A stretch of DNA of 64,000 nucleotides from Microlunatus endophyticus (GTDB taxonomy: Bacteria > Actinomycetota > Actinomycetes > Propionibacteriales > Propionibacteriaceae). Positions 22,953-30,358 of the stretch are shown in pieces; within the stretch, counting starts at the first letter, position 1, and every line of letters starts with the position of its first letter. Where the stretch lies: assembly GCF_014646195.1 (NCBI RefSeq), contig NZ_BMMZ01000007.1, forward strand, positions 62,001 to 126,000, read 5' to 3'. The notes under the pieces were generated by a model, which was given only the letters and a program-made list of their open reading frames with translations, did no database searches and was not told the origin of the DNA. The position numbers were made by a program, and so were the translations under genes.

Positions 22953-24431
22953 GTGCCGGAATACCTGATCTGCCCGCAGTGCCGCGCTGCCAACCCGCCC
23001 GGGTCGCAGTTCTGCGCTCAATGCGGCTGGGCACCGACCCCGGACCCGCAACCGGCTGAGCACCAGGGGCAGAACCCGCAGCCGGCTTCCGGCCAGCCGG
23101 AATTCCAGGCTCCGTACGCCTACGGTCAGTCCTACAACCAGCCCTATCCGGAACAGGCGCCCGCCGGGCAGCCGACGCCGTACCGACAGCCGGTCTCCAC
23201 CGGCCAGCAGCCGCCGCGAAGGGATCGCCGGCTGACGTTGATGATCCTGGCCGGTGCGCTGGCGGTCGTCGTGATCGCGGCACTGGCCGTGGTCATCATC
23301 CCGCGGGTCGCCAACCAGGCATCCCCTGCACCACAACCGGTCCCGGCTCCGCCACCGTCTGCGCAGTCGTCGGCGCCGCAGCCGTCACCGAGCCGGTCCG
23401 CGACCGCTTCCACGAGCCCGACCCCGGCCAGTCCGACGCCGAGCAGGACGCCCGACTACGGCAGATTCGGCGCCCAGGTCTCCAGCGGCATCCTCGAGAT
23501 CGTCGGCAGCGGCTGCCTGTCGGGCGGCGGCAGCATGGTCGGCTCCGCGTTCTTGATCAACAACCGGACCGCGGTCGCCGCCCTGAGTTCGCTGGCCGGT
23601 GCCGACGTGATCGCGGTCAGCAACGGAAGTGACACGTTCGCCGCCTCGGTGGCCGGCACCGATCTGGTCGACGGGCTGGTGATCTTGAAGCTCGATCACC
23701 CGGTCAGCGGCCATGTCTTCCCGGTCGACGCCGTCAGTCCCGCGGTCGGCGATCCGGTCGGCAGCTACGGAATCGACACCTCCACTACGAAACCGGCGTT
23801 GGTCAAGGCCAGAGTCCAAGGCACCGGCGCTGCGGTCAAGCTCGGCTCGTACGAGGTCAAGGGCCTTGCCAGCACCACTGCTGTCGTCGACAACGGGATC
23901 TCCGGAGCACCGACGCTGGCCGCGAACGGTCATGCCAACGGCATGGTGCTGCTGGACTCCCGCGGCCGGATGATGATCGTTTCCGGCAAGGCGATCAAGG
24001 AAGCGGTCGCGCATCCGAGCGGCTCACTGCCGGCGACGCACTGCAAGGACCAGCGTGGTCCGTCCTCGACGACGATCAGCGTCTCGGGAACCAAGCCGGT
24101 GGATGACATGTTCGTGTCGTATTTCACCGGCATCAATTCCGGCGACTACCGCAGCGCCTTCGGCCAACTCAGCTCGCAACTGCAAGCGACCGGCTACAGC
24201 AACTACGCCAAGGGCTGGGCCACCTCGTACGACTTCAACATCAAGGTGCGCAAGGCGACGGGTTCGGGGGCCCACGTGACCTTCGATTCGATCTTCGCCA
24301 AGGGCAAGGGACCGAGCCCGAGTCTGACCTGTGCCCGCTGGGACATCGACTACACGTTCACCCACGAGGGCGGCAAGCCGGTGATCAACAAGGCCGAGCC
24401 GCACTCGGGCTCGATCTGGAAGAAGTGCTGA
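22953..24431 (+). CDS. Zinc-ribbon membrane protein with degenerate trypsin-like domain
   Basis: 492 residues. A zinc ribbon sits at the N-terminus (C7, C10, C21, C24), then a Pro/Gln-rich arm, one membrane segment near residues 92-115, a Pro/Ser/Thr linker, a trypsin-like fold of about 180 residues and a C-terminal NTF2-like domain (FVSYFTGINSGDYRSAF). In the protease fold the Asp region (DLVDGLVILKL) and Ser region (NGISGAPTL) can be aligned with HtrA-type enzymes, but where the catalytic His is expected the sequence is TAVAALSSLAGAD, with no His. It is therefore probably a non-catalytic sensor or scaffold outside the membrane. GTG start. Confidence 0.75.
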   Translation: MPEYLICPQCRAANPPGSQFCAQCGWAPTPDPQPAEHQGQNPQPASGQPEFQAPYAYGQSYNQPYPEQAPAGQPTPYRQPVSTGQQPPRRDRRLTLMILAGALAVVVIAALAVVIIPRVANQASPAPQPVPAPPPSAQSSAPQPSPSRSATASTSPTPASPTPSRTPDYGRFGAQVSSGILEIVGSGCLSGGGSMVGSAFLINNRTAVAALSSLAGADVIAVSNGSDTFAASVAGTDLVDGLVILKLDHPVSGHVFPVDAVSPAVGDPVGSYGIDTSTTKPALVKARVQGTGAAVKLGSYEVKGLASTTAVVDNGISGAPTLAANGHANGMVLLDSRGRMMIVSGKAIKEAVAHPSGSLPATHCKDQRGPSSTTISVSGTKPVDDMFVSYFTGINSGDYRSAFGQLSSQLQATGYSNYAKGWATSYDFNIKVRKATGSGAHVTFDSIFAKGKGPSPSLTCARWDIDYTFTHEGGKPVINKAEPHSGSIWKKC

Positions 24432-24447
24432 CTAACGCTGGGCTGAC

Positions 24448-25497
24448 TCAGACCTCGTCGACGGTGTCGACCAGCGCCGTGGTGAGCCGCAGTTCGACCG
24501 GCACCTCCTCGCCGATCTGTGGTGGGGTCTGCGACCGCGGCAGATAGATCATCGACGCCTGCATGTGCGGCGGCTCGCAGAACCAGCGCTTCTTGCCGCC
24601 GATCGTGTACGGACTCAGCGCCAGCCCGGCCGCCGCCAGTGAACCGGTCGCCATCGAGACCGCCCGCTGCCGCACCGAGGCGGCCGGCGTCGGCGCCTCC
24701 ATGCCGATGCCGTGCGAGGTGCCGCCGGCCATCACCACAATCCAGCCGTCCAGCGGGGACTGACGCTGCCGGTAGCCGATCCGCTCGCCGCGCCGGACCG
24801 GATGCACGTCCAGCACCGTCGCGACCGTCGTGCGGCTGCCCTCGTCACCCAGCCACAACCGGGTGCCGATGCGGATCCGGATCGGCACCGGCGTCTCGGT
24901 GCCGCCGAGCTGACGGCTGAGGCCGATGGCTTCCTCGGTCGGCAGGTGCGACAGCCACAGCGGTCCGAAGCGCGCGTCGAGCGCGGTCCGGGCCAGTCGC
25001 ACCGCTCCGGCGTAGCGGTCGTCGCCGCCGATCGGCAGGTGGATCGTCCAGCCCTCGAACCGCAGTTCGCCCAGATCGGCGACCGCGCGCGCCAACTCGT
25101 TGGCCGGGATGCCGTGTCGGCGCATCGCGGTCAGGATCTCCACCAGCACCCGGGGCCGCTTACCCATCCGGATCAGCGCCTGCAGGTCCTCGGCGCGGGA
25201 GACGACGGTGATCACCCGATCGTCGTCCAACAGTTCGTCGGCGAGCTTGTCGCCCGGTCGCCACGGCTGCAGCACCAGGATCAAGCCGTCGAACTCCTCG
25301 CGCACCAGCGCCACCTCGGACGGAATACCGACGGCGATCGTGTCGGTGCCGAGCAGCGCCGACTCGCGGGCCAGCCGACGGTGGCCGTAGCCGTACCCGT
25401 TGCCCTTGATCACCGGCACCAGGCCGGGCGTCGCATCGGCCACCACCCGCATGTGCTCGCGCCAGCGGTCAAGGTCAAGTCGCAGCGTCACTCCCAC
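24448..25497 (-). CDS. Alanine racemase-like PLP protein
   Basis: 349 residues with the Alr N-terminal barrel. K31 in VIKGNGYGYGH is the expected PLP lysine (usual form VVKANAYGHG). GERIGYRQRQ resembles the region of the second catalytic residue, and the C-terminal beta domain follows (IGEEVPVELRLTTAL). The usual MDQ-like signature near the end is replaced by EPPHMQASMIYL, so it is a divergent member whose substrate may not be alanine. It follows a FemX-like ligase gene by nine bases, which points to peptidoglycan precursor chemistry. The GTG start sits six bases after a TAGGCT -10 element. Confidence 0.75.
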   Translation of the reverse strand: MGVTLRLDLDRWREHMRVVADATPGLVPVIKGNGYGYGHRRLARESALLGTDTIAVGIPSEVALVREEFDGLILVLQPWRPGDKLADELLDDDRVITVVSRAEDLQALIRMGKRPRVLVEILTAMRRHGIPANELARAVADLGELRFEGWTIHLPIGGDDRYAGAVRLARTALDARFGPLWLSHLPTEEAIGLSRQLGGTETPVPIRIRIGTRLWLGDEGSRTTVATVLDVHPVRRGERIGYRQRQSPLDGWIVVMAGGTSHGIGMEAPTPAASVRQRAVSMATGSLAAAGLALSPYTIGGKKRWFCEPPHMQASMIYLPRSQTPPQIGEEVPVELRLTTALVDTVDEV

Positions 25498-25503
25498 GCT
25501 CCG

Positions 25504-25509
25504 AGCCTA
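25504..25509 (-). promoter_or_regulatory. -10 element overlapping the FemX stop codon
   Basis: TAGGCT; its TAG is the stop of the FemX-like gene. The Alr-like GTG follows six bases later, so this gene may have its own leaderless transcript. Confidence 0.45.
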
Positions 25510-26625
25510 ACGCCGTGACAGGTAGAGCGTGAAAGCCTTGTAGAGCAGCTTGTTGAGCGGCAGGTCCCACTCGCCGAGATACTCCACGGCCTCGCCGCCG
25601 GTACCCACCTTGAACTGGATCAGCCCCGCGTGCGGATCGTCGGAATCGACCGTGTCGGTGATCCCGCGCAGGTCGTAGACGGTCGCCCCGGCATCCTTGG
25701 CGTCGGTGATCATCTGCCACTGCACGGCATTCGAGCCGCGTACGTCACGTTTGGCCGTGGTCGAGGCGCCGTAGCTGTACCAGGCGTGCTCGCCGACCCG
25801 GACCCAGGTGGTCGCGGCGACAAGATCACGTTCGTGGTGGGCCAGGTACAACCGGATCCGGTCGGGATCCTCGGCCAGCAGGGCGTCGAACATGGTCTGG
25901 AAGTAGGACAGCGGCCGGGGCGTGAAGTGATCACGTTCGGCGGTCTCGGTGTAGATCCGGTGGAAGTCGGGCAGGTCCTCCTTCTTGCCCTGGGTCACCA
26001 CGACGCCGGATTTGGCGGCCTTCTTGATGTTGCGCCGCCACAGCTGGTTCATGCCCTTGAGGAGTTGATCTTCGGACTTGTCGGCCAGCGGCAGCTGGAA
26101 GACCCAGCGCGGTTGACCCGCTGCGAATCCGCCGTCGTCGTCCTTCGGTGGCAGCCAGCCGAGATGCCGGAGCTGTCCGTACGCCCTGGTCGCCGCTGCG
26201 TTGATCTCGTCGGGGGACACGTCGCTGAGCTTCGTGACGGCCGGATCGGCCAGCGCCGCCTTGATCGTCGCGGTGCCCCAGCGCCGGGTCACCACCGGCG
26301 TACCGATCCGTACGGCGAAGGCGCCGCGCTTCTTCAGGTACGCCGCCAGCGGCTGCAGCCAGCCGGCCAGATCGTCGGAGCCCCAGTCGATCACCGGGCC
26401 CTCGGGGAGGTAGGCCAACGTCCGGTTGATCCGGGGCAGTTTGCGGTGCAGCACCAAGCCGGCGCCGACCAGTTGGTCCCGGTCGTCGTACCAGCCCAGC
26501 GATTCGCTGCGCCACTCGCTCTTGACCTTGGCCCAGGCGGGGGTCTGCAGGAAACTCACACTCGGCCGCGCCGCGTTGAAGGCGACGTGCTCGGCCGAGG
26601 TGATGGTGCGTACCTGATAACCCAC
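25507..26625 (-). CDS. FemX/FemAB-like peptidoglycan bridge aminoacyltransferase
   Basis: 372 residues made of two GNAT-like halves. Diagnostic stretches are SFLQTPAWAKVKSEWRSESL near the start, LPEGPVIDW, NQLWRRNIKKAAKSGVVV and the C-terminal GSNAVQWQMITDAKDAGA with YDLRGI. FemX-type enzymes add an amino acid from aminoacyl-tRNA to the peptidoglycan stem peptide or lipid II at the cytoplasmic face. GTG 26625 is chosen because TAAATT lies seven bases upstream and no ribosome binding site is present; the frame is open far upstream into the sigma factor gene. Confidence 0.88.
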   Translation of the reverse strand: MGYQVRTITSAEHVAFNAARPSVSFLQTPAWAKVKSEWRSESLGWYDDRDQLVGAGLVLHRKLPRINRTLAYLPEGPVIDWGSDDLAGWLQPLAAYLKKRGAFAVRIGTPVVTRRWGTATIKAALADPAVTKLSDVSPDEINAAATRAYGQLRHLGWLPPKDDDGGFAAGQPRWVFQLPLADKSEDQLLKGMNQLWRRNIKKAAKSGVVVTQGKKEDLPDFHRIYTETAERDHFTPRPLSYFQTMFDALLAEDPDRIRLYLAHHERDLVAATTWVRVGEHAWYSYGASTTAKRDVRGSNAVQWQMITDAKDAGATVYDLRGITDTVDSDDPHAGLIQFKVGTGGEAVEYLGEWDLPLNKLLYKAFTLYLSRR

Positions 26626-26632
26626 GGCCCGC

Positions 26633-26638
26633 AATTTA
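26633..26638 (-). promoter_or_regulatory. -10 element overlapping the sigma factor stop codon
   Basis: TAAATT; its TAA is the stop of the ECF42-like sigma gene and the FemX-like GTG follows seven bases later. Confidence 0.45.
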
Positions 26639-27961
26639 CCCGGCGTTCGGCAACAACCCGGAAAGCTCGGCGCGGCGCCGCTGCAGGAATCGCTGTTCGG
26701 CGGCGTTGGTCGCCAGCGCGATCGCCTGGTCGTACGCCTCGAGCGCCTCGGCCGGCTGCCCGAGCCGTCGCAGCAGGTCGGCCCGTACGGTATGGAAGAG
26801 GTGGCTGCGCTCCAGCAGTCCCTGCTCCATCCGCCGTCCCGGCCCGCTGGTCGACCCCTGAGCCTGTCGAAGAGCCTCGACGTAACCCAGGGCGACTTCG
26901 GGGCCCTCCACCTCCGCCAGCGCGATCGCCCGGTTGAGCTCGACCATCGGCGTCGGCGAGATCGCGAGCAACTGGTCGTAGAGCAACACGATCTGCCGCC
27001 AATCGGTGTCCTCCAGCCGCTTGGCGTCGGTGTGCACGGCATTGATCGCCGCCTGCAGTTGATACGGGCCCGGTTGGTTGCGGCGGATGCACTGCAGCAC
27101 CAGGTCGTGGCCGGTCGCGATCAGCTCGGTGTCCCACCGGCTGCGCTCCTGCTCGGCCAGCGGCACCAACTCGCCGTCCGCGCCGATCCGCGCCGGCCGC
27201 CGCGCCTGGGTGAGCAGCATCAGGGCCAGCAGGCCGCGTACTTCCGGTTCGTCGGGCATCAGCCCCAGCAGCAGCCGGGTCAGCCGGATCGCCTCGGCCG
27301 ACAGGTCGTCGCGGACCAGGCTGTCGCCCGAGCTGGCGGTGTAGCCCTCGTTGAAGATCAGATACAGCACCGCCAGGACCGTACGCAACCGGTCCGGCAG
27401 GTCGGCGTCGGTCGGGATCCGGTTCGGGATCCGGGCCCCTTTGATCTTGGACTTGGCCCGGACGATCCGCTGCGCCATCGTCGCCTCCGGCACCAGGAAC
27501 GCCCGCGCGATCTCGGGTGTACTCAAGCCGCCGAGCAGCCGCAGCGTCAGTGCCACCTGGGCGGTCGGAGCCAGCGCCGGATGGCAGCAGGTGAAGATCA
27601 ACCGCAGCCGGTCGTCGGTCACCGGACCGGCCTCGTGATCTTCGTCGTCGACCTCGGAGTCGTCGGTCCTGGTCTGCTCGGCCAGCGCAGCCGCCTCGGC
27701 GTGTTTGCTGTCCCTGCGGGATTCCCGCCGGATCCTGTCGATCCCGCGATTGCGTGCTGTGGTGATGATCCAGCCCGCCGGGCTCGGCGGTACGCCGTCG
27801 ATCGGCCAGCGGCGTACGGCGATGGTGAAGGCGTCCTGGACCGTGTCTTCGGCAAGATCAAGATCACCGAAGGTCCGGGTGAGTACGGCCACCGCGCGGC
27901 CGTACTCCTCCCGGAAGATCTCGCCGATGCGGGCATCGGTGACCGGCTTAGTTGTGGACAT
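26636..27961 (-). CDS. ECF42-type RNA polymerase sigma factor with C-terminal TPR extension
   Basis: 441 residues, about twice the length of a plain ECF sigma factor. Region 2 is IFREEYGRAVAVLTRTFGDLDLAEDTVQDAF and onward to ARNRGIDRIRRE. Region 4 contains TPEIARAFLVPEATMAQRI. The remaining 220 residues are helical, with TPR-like PYQLQAAINAVH and ALEAYDQAIAL, as in group ECF42. In that group the extension controls activity and a DGPF protein is encoded next door, as here. ATG 27961 overlaps the DGPF gene by 14 bases. Residues about 361-368 (EALRQAQGS) come from a REP-like repeat inserted in frame. Confidence 0.9.
   Translation of the reverse strand: MSTTKPVTDARIGEIFREEYGRAVAVLTRTFGDLDLAEDTVQDAFTIAVRRWPIDGVPPSPAGWIITTARNRGIDRIRRESRRDSKHAEAAALAEQTRTDDSEVDDEDHEAGPVTDDRLRLIFTCCHPALAPTAQVALTLRLLGGLSTPEIARAFLVPEATMAQRIVRAKSKIKGARIPNRIPTDADLPDRLRTVLAVLYLIFNEGYTASSGDSLVRDDLSAEAIRLTRLLLGLMPDEPEVRGLLALMLLTQARRPARIGADGELVPLAEQERSRWDTELIATGHDLVLQCIRRNQPGPYQLQAAINAVHTDAKRLEDTDWRQIVLLYDQLLAISPTPMVELNRAIALAEVEGPEVALGYVEALRQAQGSTSGPGRRMEQGLLERSHLFHTVRADLLRRLGQPAEALEAYDQAIALATNAAEQRFLQRRRAELSGLLPNAG
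26856..26874. repeat. REP-like 19-base repeat inside the sigma factor gene
   Basis: CCCTGAGCCTGTCGAAGAG matches the 8348 repeat (reverse complement) at 17 of 19 bases. Read on the minus strand it encodes LRQAQG, the same peptide as in the unrelated oxidoreductase at 8.3 kb. Confidence 0.8.
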
Positions 27962-28301
27962 CGAAGAACGGCCGGACCTCGAGGGGAAGGCCGATCGCCG
28001 ACTGCAGCCGCTTGGCCCAGTCGAGTGCGACATCAAGATCGGGAACGTCGACGATCGTGAAACCACCCAGATATTCCTTGAGCTCGACATAGGGGCCGTC
28101 GGTCAGCACCGGTTCGCCGTTCTCGGTGGTGATCACCGTTGCTGTGCTCGGATAGTCGAGCCCGGCGGCGTACACCCAGACCCCGGCCGCTTGCATCTCT
28201 TTATTGAGCGCGTCGACGTTGTCCATGATCGGACCGAGTACCTCGGGCGGTGGCGGCGTCGCGCCGCTGGGCTGGTAGATGCTGAGCAGGTAGTGCGCCA
28301 T
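27948..28301 (-). CDS. DGPF (YCII-like) protein partnered with the ECF42 sigma factor
   Basis: A 117-residue ferredoxin-like YCII protein beginning MAHYLLSIYQPSG. It contains LTDGPYVELKEYLGGFTIVD, the DGPF-type signature that names this family, with Asp in place for a catalytic or ligand role. Such proteins are nearly always encoded beside ECF42 sigma factors. ATG 28301 has GAGGAGG eight bases upstream; an in-frame upstream start exists but lacks a site. Biochemical role not established. Confidence 0.9.
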   Translation of the reverse strand: MAHYLLSIYQPSGATPPPPEVLGPIMDNVDALNKEMQAAGVWVYAAGLDYPSTATVITTENGEPVLTDGPYVELKEYLGGFTIVDVPDLDVALDWAKRLQSAIGLPLEVRPFFDVHN

Positions 28302-28395
28302 GGTGTCCTCCTCGGACAACCTACGGCCGGCTGGTCCGGCCTGTCACCACCCAGACGTTCGCCACCGCCCGGATCGACACTGCCGCACGACCTTT

Positions 28396-28455
28396 CCCGC
28401 ACCAACTCCTGCCTCGCGCACCGGGTACGGCGTGCAGCAGTTAGTGCGGCCGGGA
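28396..28455. repeat. Dispersed hairpin element, copy 2
   Basis: CGCACCAACTCCTGC and GCAGCAGTTAGTGCG pair at 13 of 15 positions around an inner hairpin containing GCGCACCGGG. The layout and the sequence CCGCACC..CTGC..TCGCGCACCGG match the element at 12376-12443. It spans the intergenic side and the last codons of the EamA gene, whose stop is at 28441-28443. Confidence 0.55.
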
Positions 28456-29364
28456 GCCGGCCTCGACGACCAGCGCGGGCTCCGGATCGGGCGCGACCAG
28501 CCGCGGCCGACGGCTCGCGTACAGGACGCCGAGGATCACCGCGGCGCCGGCGATGAATTCGACCAGCGGGACCCGCTCGCCGAAGGCGACCCAGGAGGAC
28601 AGCACGCCGATGATCGGCACCAGCATCGAGAACGGCGCCACGCTCGAGGACGGGTTACGGGACAGCAGCGTGTTCCAGATCCCGTAGCCGACCAGCGCCG
28701 CGGCGACCACGATGTAGAGCAGGCCGAAGACCGACTCCCAGGCCGACCAGGTCGTCAACGTGGTGAACGAACCGGCGATCCGGTGCGGGCCCTCCGTGAT
28801 CAGCGACAGCGCGAACATCGGGATCGGCGGCACGACAGCCATCCACATCGTCAGGTGCAGCGGCTTGGGCGCCTTGGCCTCACGGCTGCAGACGTTGCCG
28901 ATGGCCCAGCCGAGTCCGCCTGCCAGGGTGAGCACGACCGGCAACAGGGCGGCGACCTGGGACTGGTGGATCGCGATCGCAGCCAGGCCGAGGACAGCGA
29001 CGCCGATCGCGATCGCCTGCCGCCGGCTGATCTTCTCCCGGAAGGCGAACCCCGCCAGCAGCACGGTGAACGGAGCTGAGGCCTGCAGCACCAGCGACGC
29101 CAGCCCGCTCGGCATCCCGGCCGCCATCCCGAGGTAGAGGAAGGCGAATTGCAGCAGCCCGATCCCGATCCCGGTGCCGAGCAGCCAGCGCAGCTTGACC
29201 TGCGGCCGGGGCACGAACAGCACGGCCGGAATCGCCAGCAGGGTCCAGCGCAGCGCGCCGAGCAGCATCGGCGGGAAGTGCTGCAGGGCGATCTCGGTGG
29301 CGGGGAAGTTCAGCCCCCACAGGACGGCGACCAGCAGGGCGAGCAGGCGATCTCGGACGGACAC
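28441..29364 (-). CDS. EamA-family (DMT superfamily) exporter
   Basis: 307 residues with ten predicted membrane helices and the internal duplication of EamA proteins (LLALLVAVLWGLNFPATEIAL at the start of repeat one; LAGGLGWAIGNVCSREA at repeat two). Members export amino acids, nucleobases or metabolites. GTG 29364 is chosen; an upstream TTG at 29400 is less likely. It is divergent from a LysR regulator gene 73 bases away, which probably controls it. The same arrangement recurs at 40.2-42.1 kb. Confidence 0.85.
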   Translation of the reverse strand: MSVRDRLLALLVAVLWGLNFPATEIALQHFPPMLLGALRWTLLAIPAVLFVPRPQVKLRWLLGTGIGIGLLQFAFLYLGMAAGMPSGLASLVLQASAPFTVLLAGFAFREKISRRQAIAIGVAVLGLAAIAIHQSQVAALLPVVLTLAGGLGWAIGNVCSREAKAPKPLHLTMWMAVVPPIPMFALSLITEGPHRIAGSFTTLTTWSAWESVFGLLYIVVAAALVGYGIWNTLLSRNPSSSVAPFSMLVPIIGVLSSWVAFGERVPLVEFIAGAAVILGVLYASRRPRLVAPDPEPALVVEAGSRPH

Positions 29365-29424
29365 GTCCCTATTGAACGCGTACCTAACCGTCAAGGACAA
29401 GGATGAATTCCTACCACAACTGTG

Positions 29425-29430
29425 TAGCCT
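29425..29430 (+). promoter_or_regulatory. -10 element of leaderless lysR
   Basis: TAGCCT followed by seven bases and GTG 29438. Confidence 0.5.
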
Positions 29431-29437
29431 GACTTAA

Positions 29438-30337
29438 GTGGAGATCGCCCATCTCGAGTTGCTCCGCGAGTTGGCGGACCGGGGCAGCGTGACCGAGGTC
29501 GCCCGCGCCACCGGCCGGACGACGTCAGCCGTCTCCCAGCAACTGCGGTTGCTGCAGCGTACGGCCGGGGTGCAGTTGCTGGAGCGCTCCGGCCGCGGCG
29601 TCCGGCTGACCGACGCGGGCGAGGCCCTGGCTCGTACGGCGGTCAAGGTCAGTACGGCGATCGCCGAGGCCGAGGCGGACTGGGACCGCTACCGGCGGAC
29701 GGCCACCGGGACCGTACGGCTGGCCTTCTTTTACTCCGCCGGCGAGATCCTGATCCCCGGGCTGCTCGACAGGATGGACGCCTACCCGCAGATCGAGTTG
29801 ATCACCGACGAACGCGACGTCGGTGAGGGGGACTTCGACGCGTTGGTGTCCGACTTCGACATCGTGATCGCCCACCGGTCCGACGGCGGTGCGGTGGCCG
29901 ACCGGTCCCGGCTGCACGTCACGCACCTGCTCCGCGAGCCGGTCGACGTCGCCGTTGCTCTTGATCATCGGCTGGCGAAGTTAGACCGGGTGACCACTGC
30001 CGACGTGATCGACGAGCCCTGGATCGGCGTACCGAAGGAGTTTCCGTTGGACCGGGTGCTGTCGGCGGTCTCGCTCCAGGCCGGCCGGGACGCCAAGATC
30101 ATCTTCAGGACCACGCACCTGCCGCTGGCGGAGAAGCTGGTCGAGGTCGGTCGCGGAGTGGCGCTATTGCCCCGGCACAGCTCCCGGCCTCGGGCCGCGG
30201 GCCGGTTTGCCCTGGTGCCGCTGGCCGGGATCCGGGCCGGTCGCCATCTGGAGGCGCTGTCGCGGCCGGACCGGGCTGCTCGACGGTCCGTACGGCTGGT
30301 GCTGGACGCGCTGACAGCCGAGGCGGCGACGCTGTGA
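29438..30337 (+). CDS. LysR family transcriptional regulator
   Basis: 299 residues. The helix-turn-helix is at the extreme N-terminus: LELLRELADRGSVTEVARAT, GRTTSAVSQQLRLLQRTAG, then VQLLERSGRGVRLTDAGEAL. The periplasmic-binding-like effector domain follows (TVRLAFFYSAGEILIPGLLD; FDALVSDFDIVIAHRSDG). Divergent from the EamA exporter it probably controls. The effector is unknown. Confidence 0.9.
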   Translation: MEIAHLELLRELADRGSVTEVARATGRTTSAVSQQLRLLQRTAGVQLLERSGRGVRLTDAGEALARTAVKVSTAIAEAEADWDRYRRTATGTVRLAFFYSAGEILIPGLLDRMDAYPQIELITDERDVGEGDFDALVSDFDIVIAHRSDGGAVADRSRLHVTHLLREPVDVAVALDHRLAKLDRVTTADVIDEPWIGVPKEFPLDRVLSAVSLQAGRDAKIIFRTTHLPLAEKLVEVGRGVALLPRHSSRPRAAGRFALVPLAGIRAGRHLEALSRPDRAARRSVRLVLDALTAEAATL

Positions 30338-30358
30338 GCTGACGACCGAAATAGATGA

